Part shown: piece by piece, positions 58,408 to 64,000 of the stretch
Numbering within the stretch: the stretch's first letter is position 1
Layout: the number at the start of each line of letters is the position of its first letter
NCBI GenBank assembly: GCA_013076295.1
Contig: RQOL01000618.1
Location: forward strand, 1,488,001 to 1,552,000
Direction: 5' to 3'
Length of the DNA stretch: 64,000 nucleotides
From: Sanderia malayensis
Lineage: Eukaryota; Cnidaria; Scyphozoa; Semaeostomeae; Pelagiidae
Notes under the pieces: model-generated
Told to the model about the DNA's origin: nothing
Seen by the model: the letters and a program-made list of their open reading frames with translations, nothing else
The model's database searches: none
Position numbers and translations under genes: made by a program

Positions 58408-60861
58408 TTTTAGTTTGAGATTCGTTTTTTATTAGTTTATTATTCTTGTATCATGATATGCATTGGGAAATGTAATACTTGGATTGTCGCCAGTGGAAAA
58501 CAGGTGCTTTAACAGTGCTGCAATGAAAAGTGGACAAGAACAGATCCAATGTGCTGCAATAGAGCAGGAACTTTCAGTTTATGCCACGGTGGAGAGGTTT
58601 GTATTTGTGGGCATTTGAGCTTGAAGGAGTTCGGCAGGAAGTGAAGTAACAGTTCTGTTGCAACGAAGCTGCAAAGAAATTATGAGAATGCAGTCAACGG
58701 TAATAAATAATGTATTACTGGTTTTTTGATATTTTCAGATGTGTTCCATTCATTCTTGTCTCTCTTTTGTGTCGTGGCGCTGAAGGACAAAAGTTAGTTG
58801 AAAGTTATCAAACTGTATTTAAAGAGCGTTGTGCATGTGGCCTTTCTAGTTAATTAAGTTACGTGTGATTATAGCTAACTCTTACAGAAACAGAATGGGA
58901 TTTTCTTGTGCTGGTCGCTGTAGAGATAAATATGAGATTGTATCTGATTTGGATGTTATATGCCAACTGAAGCATGGCAAATGTGGAAGAAAACCGTCTA
59001 TGGAGGGAGACCTTTATTGAGTGGTTGATGTAAGGCGATGGACAGCGACATCTGAGTTGTGGCAATGTGAAAGCTCAGTCAACTCTTGATGCAATATAAA
59101 TAATTATAATAGTGATAATGAATAGTCCTACTTTTTTATCTGAAAAGTCGTGTTTAAGGCGATATTGATCACGGATAATTAACAGGCCTACTGCTAATTA
59201 TGAAAATGCTAGATTCCCTAATTGTTAAATCTCTCCAAATGAGCACACGATAAAGCTTTTAAATCCGGCCTAATTTAGTCTTTTATCGGCCTAATTTGTA
59301 TTATAATTGTTTTACTTAGCTCATGCAAGCGATTTTCACCTCGAAATTTGTTTTCTGTATCAGTGTATTTACCATGCGAGTATCAAGAGGAGAACTGATT
59401 AATTTAACAGCCAGCAGCTTGATGCTAACGACGCTTCTTTGTGCAGAACATGACGATTTGATTAATTGGAACAAAGAGCTTTTCAGTGAGGACTTCTTAT
59501 TAAAATTCCAATTACACGAAACCTGTTGTTTGATCGATTTTTCCCCAACTCGTAACAGCTTTTGATTTATGCGCGCATTCTATAGGTTATTGCAATTGAA
59601 GTTCTATTAACATCGTTTTTGCACGATACTTAGCAATCGCGTTCTATCTATTGACGGGGGGATATCTCCTTTATCAAAAGGCGAATTGATTGATTACAAA
59701 GGATATCTCAGTTTGTTTAGCTTTATTATCTAGTTGTCCTGTTACACTGCAGATCAAATAGATTTTAACTAATGTTTTAACGCATATTTTTTTGCAGGTT
59801 TTAATACTTGCATTATCAGACCAGCAAATCTCTCTCCCGGGTGGAAATTCAGTTGTGCAGCTATTTATGCGTGCTTGCTATCTTGCCTTATTGCAGTCTA
59901 AGGACCCTGGAACAGCCAATGTCGATCGATTGATCTCTTGAACTAAAAAAGATGTCATGTATTCCAATTCCATGTGAGAAACATGTGCTTTGTCCGTATT
60001 CGGAGGTAGGTGTGTCTTGGGTATTATCAGTACAAATGTTGTTGCTGTTTTTTTAGCAATTGTTTCAAGTGAAATGCCAGATGAAACACGCTCTCTCCCT
60101 CCCACCCCCTGGCCAACCCGCAACATGGAGCATAATGAATGTTTTTCTGCGAATTACACCTGTTAATACGAAAGACAATAAGAGACTGGTGCGCAGGTGC
60201 AAGGCTTGAGGCCATTTAATTAGCTTGATAATAAATGCTGATTTTTGCACATTGGCGCGCATGTTGCCAGGATATTAAGGATCATAAAAGAGCAATCGCA
60301 TGCGAAATCTCCGCCATATGCTCTCATATCGTGGAGTTCGTACATACGGCACAGTTGCATTTGCCACTTGTTCCGACAACAACACAACTGCTCTATACAC
60401 ACCAATCAGCTGAGAAGTCATTAGTAGATTCACTGGATCAAAATCAAGAGCATCTCTCTTTCAAGGTAATTTGAGTTGTTTCTCATTTCGCGAAACATTT
60501 TTCCATATAAATGAAGTAGCTGTTATTTCTTAATTAAGAGCAGGATTTCGTTTTCAGTTTGTTAGACGTAAAGCAAGAAATATCTCCTCATTTTCATTAA
60601 ATATGAATTGCATTTTCACAGTACTGATTTTTATCTCATGTCTTTTTATTATCCAGCATTTGATTGAATTTTCAAGAGTTGATATCGATTGGAATTGTAC
60701 AGGTAAATATACTACACATATATTGTGTTGTTTTCTTGTGATTGACAACCTGAGCCGGCTTCCATCCATAATCAAAGACCATTAAGTCATCTTTCTTCTA
60801 AAGAGGCTATTAGCTCACCTCTAAATGTGTTTACTTTTGCGTTAGAGCACGCGGCAGTGTT
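58408..60861. other. MTR4 3' UTR and intergenic region
   Basis: A possible polyadenylation signal (AATAAATAA) lies near 58700. No transposon or gene with splice support is found. The segment just before 60862 should include the promoter of the next gene; an open frame at 60235-60474 ending near a GTAATT donor might be a 5' UTR exon but is not supported. Confidence 0.45.
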
Positions 60862-61501
60862 ATGGACACGCAGGACTGTTGCTGCGAATACGACTACGAA
60901 GCATCGCTGCTACGATGTGGCGACACGAGGAATCGAGACGAAGCTTCGGCGCAGCGTCATTTACCTCAAGAGCGACACCGAGCCAACGAAGATAAAAACA
61001 TGATTATCAAGCAGGAAAGCCGCAAACCATCGAAAATATTCAGCATTGATTCCATTCTGTCCAGGCCTCCGAAGCTTGAAATGAACCGATCGAGAAAACC
61101 CGAAACGACGTCGTTGGAGAAGTGCGTCGTCGAAATTTCCTCAGCCTTCCATCGAGCAGTGCGATCGGTTTCGCCGTTACGAGCTTACGGTGACAACGAG
61201 CTGTGCTGTTCACCACCGTCCAAGCATCGTTTTGCTCGCCCCGAATGCCGCTCGCCGCTTTGTGCGTCGCCGCCTGACCGCGTAGCTTCGTCACCGTCGC
61301 CGGTACCGCAGCGACGTCAAGAATGCTTCAGGCTGTACCGACGCGCGGAGTTTGCCAGGCCGCTGAAAGAGTTTCATTTCGAGCGACGGGCAATCCACCA
61401 TGAGCCAACCATGGTGTCACTGGAGAACCAAGGCTTCTCATCCTCTGGCTGTTTCAACTGCCAAGACTGCAAAATGGCCGAGATTCGAAGATTACAGTTT
61501 G
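60862..61501 (+). CDS. First coding exon of a putative eh1-motif transcription factor
   Basis: ATG at 60862 opens 213 codons and ends at a strong donor (TTTG|GTAAGT, phase 1). Residues 54-70 read RKPSKIFSIDSILSRPP. FSIDSIL (60-66) is a textbook engrailed-homology-1 (eh1) motif that recruits Groucho/TLE co-repressors. It is common near the N-terminus of homeobox factors such as goosecoid-type and NK/ANTP-type proteins. The remainder is rich in Arg, Ser, Pro and Cys (SPPSKHRF, CRSPLCASPPDR) and ends with CFNCQDCKMAEIRRLQF. No DNA-binding domain is in this exon. The following exons, expected to carry a homeodomain, were not found before 64000. The frame is GC-richer than its surroundings, as expected of coding DNA. 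Confidence 0.65.
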
Positions 61502-64000
61502 GTAAGTTTCTCAGTTTGATTTCCATTGAAGTACTAAGCTGTTTCTAATTTAGCTCTCGAAAGGGGCCGGGGCAGATTAGAACTAGACTCGATATCATAT
61601 CAGGGCTGAATATTGCGAAGAATTGATCAAAATCAGGGTTTGATTAGAATAATGGCTTAATCAGAATGAAGACTTAATCAAAGTCAGGGTTGAATCAAAT
61701 TCAGGTCTTGATTAGAATCAGGGCTTAATTAAAATCAAAACTTAGTCAAGGTCAGGGTTAAATCAGAATCAAAACTTAATCAAAGTCGGGGTTTAATCAG
61801 ATTCAGGTCTTGATTAGAAGCAGGGTTTGATTAAAATCAAACCGAATCAAAATTAGAATGAATTAGAATCATGGCATAATGAGAAACAGATTAGAATCAG
61901 GGTTGAATCCGGGACATGGCTTGCGGAATCTGGAATGCCTACATGCTTGCCAGACCTCTACTTCAACTTAAGTCGATGTCATTAACTGATATACCACAAC
62001 ACTTCGTTGTGTTAATATGTAGTCTAGAAGAGCTTGATTACCGATAAGTAATGTTACTCTACGCTACACATGCTTATTGTGGTAGAACAAAGATAGCACT
62101 AAGTTAATTCAAAACAACGTCTTGAATCGGTATTATTATTCAAATACCATCGTATTTTCCCATAATTTGCTTATTAAAGACCGCGTTATCACAAGATGTT
62201 TGTTTGTCTGTTTAATAATCGGATTTCAGTCAAGAGTCGTGTTGCTTTATCAAAAGGTGAAATTTTTCCGTATAACCTCCGTCTCCATGTCAACCGATTG
62301 GAAAAGCTGAGCATGCGCTTTCGTGGGCTTTTCAAGGTCTGTCTGTGGCTTACCTCTTAGACCTAACCCGTTATTGTAGCTTTAGAAGTAGGAATACTAA
62401 AGAAATCGTTCACCCCCCTATGGCTTCATATTATCGTCCGTAGTTGGGGTAAATCCCACATATACACAGTGCAACGTATTATGAGCCATGTTATCCTGCA
62501 TGACCTTAATAAAGCTATATAGCGGATTTGTGTATGGACTTAATGCTTGGCAGAGGCTATTGATGTTAATTATGTATGTATGCAATCCTAAATGCGTAAA
62601 CTTCCTTTGCTTGCAATTTCCATGTATGAAGATAGCTGTTACATGTATTTTTTACCTCCAATCACGTCTTCTATATGATTGGAGATGAGTGTTTCATTAT
62701 AGGAATGTAGGTTTGACTAACAATTAGTTGGATTCATGATACGAGGTGGAAGCGTGTAAATGCTTTTTTGCGACTCTCTTGCGCGCTTTAAGACGCATAT
62801 ACGTGTATCTAACACACAAACAACACTTGAAAGTAAACAGCCACGTTGCTAGAATGCAGGATAATTCCCAAATTGACAATTACTGCAAGCTTTCCAATCA
62901 AGTCAAATGCATTTAAATCCAATGGTTCTATATTGACATGTTGTTAGAATTGATTTGCGACTGAAAGCATCCTATCTATTGATATTTGAATTGATTCGTG
63001 GAAAATAATCAACCCGCGTGTTCAATAAGAATATCCTCAATGCGACACAAAGAGATCTCTTCTTTTTATTCATTGCTATTTTAGCCGATTATTAATATTT
63101 AATTATTGATATTATTATTAATATTTAATGCCAGTCTATTTGATCGTGAGCCCTAAATTTGTTTAATAGAGGAAGCTGACTCTAATGTCATTAAAATGAT
63201 ATTTTCATTTCCAATTCTTTCTTAAACACGCTTTGATATAGTTTTCAATGGGAATGTTACACAAACACAGGGAAAATCAGTTAAACATTTGATTTATGCC
63301 ATAGTTGCTTGATTCTTTCAAATTCTATTTTAATTGTAATATCAATTTGTAAGTCAAGCTGCTCTTTTGTCTGACTTTATCACAGTATGTGATTGAGCTT
63401 TCGCTTAACAACGCTCAACATAAAGAGGTTTTATTTCGGAGCTGAAAAAGGACAGAGGTATCGAAATATATCTTCCCTCATAGACTCGCATTCATTATCA
63501 GCGGGAATAGATTCACTATCCCTGATGTCAAGACTGATATTGAATCCCTGTACATTTTTTTTATAAGAACACTATTTATAAGAAGATGGAAGCTCAATTT
63601 TCCAACAAGAAATAAGAGCGAGACCAGAACATGTTCAGTTTAGGATGAGAAAAAAAGACTCTATTTACTAGCTAAGTGTTTTGCATAGCTAATAAATAGT
63701 ATTCATACTGTACTGTTTCAGTATATTGCAAAAAGCTTGTTGATGCTGAAGAAAGATTTTAAACTTGAGTTTGAATTTGAGAGATTAAAACAAGTTGGCA
63801 ACAATTTCTGATAAAATTGGCAAGCTGTGGTGCAATTGTTTGCAAGCATCAGCAGTTGTTGGTCATTAACCGTGATACTGAAAAAGACCTTGTCCAACTG
63901 TATTGTATTGGTCTTAGTGCATGTATTATACACAGAGTATCGGATTATGCACTGCATGTAGTTTTATATATTTGAAGAAAAATATCGCTCCTAAAATATG
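61502..64000. other. Intron or downstream sequence of the eh1 gene
   Basis: About 2.5 kb, AT-rich. It contains the degenerate repeat at 61580-61915. No homeodomain-like exon (no WFQNRR-type coding) was seen on either strand. Confidence 0.45.
61580..61915. repeat. Degenerate ~20-bp tandem repeat (TCAGGGTTGAATCAGAATCA-like)
   Basis: About 15 imperfect copies of words like TTAATCAAAGTCAGGGTT and TTGATTAGAATCAGGGCT lie immediately after the eh1 exon. Confidence 0.8.

Overview
The window looks like gene-dense genomic DNA from an anthozoan cnidarian (sea anemone or coral type). Genes are split by short GT-AG introns, sequence between genes is AT-rich, there are many small non-autonomous DNA transposons, and the deduced proteins are typical metazoan families. 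The exact species cannot be read from the sequence. Every gene I can support lies on the + strand.

Layout. (1) 1-3068: last five exons of a multi-pass membrane protein with a Cys-rich juxtamembrane module. (2) About 3.5-12.2 kb: a tandem cluster of four intact intronless genes for secreted, probably GPI-anchored LU (Ly6/uPAR-like) proteins, plus a duplicated promoter and signal-peptide remnant. Several MITEs lie between them, including a hAT-type element with a perfect 8-bp target duplication. (3) 14467-22756: a 16-exon YTHDC1-type nuclear m6A reader. (4) About 24.09-25.85 kb: the 3' part of an unrecognised gene. (5) 27514-43397: a 30-exon MAST-family kinase whose first coding exon encodes a SAM-like domain, followed by Ser-rich, DUF1908, kinase and PDZ regions. 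(6) 45040-47416: a five-exon C1orf87/CREF-like EF-hand-related gene. (7) 48104-48173: a tRNA-like Pol III head, probably a SINE. (8) 48574-58407: a complete 25-exon MTR4 (MTREX) exosome helicase. (9) 60862-61501: first coding exon of a putative eh1-motif transcription repressor; its remaining exons lie outside the window.

The spliced models of YTHDC1 (802 aa), MAST (1378 aa), C1orf87-like (452 aa) and MTR4 (1037 aa) were built by hand from consensus splice sites. All keep reading frame to a stop and the exon lengths sum to multiples of three. YTHDC1 and MTR4 both work in nuclear RNA handling, but the genes are separate and I see no operon-like link.

The most notable items are the intronless LU cluster with a shifted cysteine pattern and a captured promoter duplication, the SAM-MAST fusion with a possible alternative first exon, the unrecognised gene at 24-26 kb, and a varied set of MITE families. 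Several MITEs show TIRs and target duplications clear enough to assign to hAT, pogo-like or 9-bp-duplicating groups, and one is nested inside another. No CRISPR array, viral sequence or bacterial system was seen.
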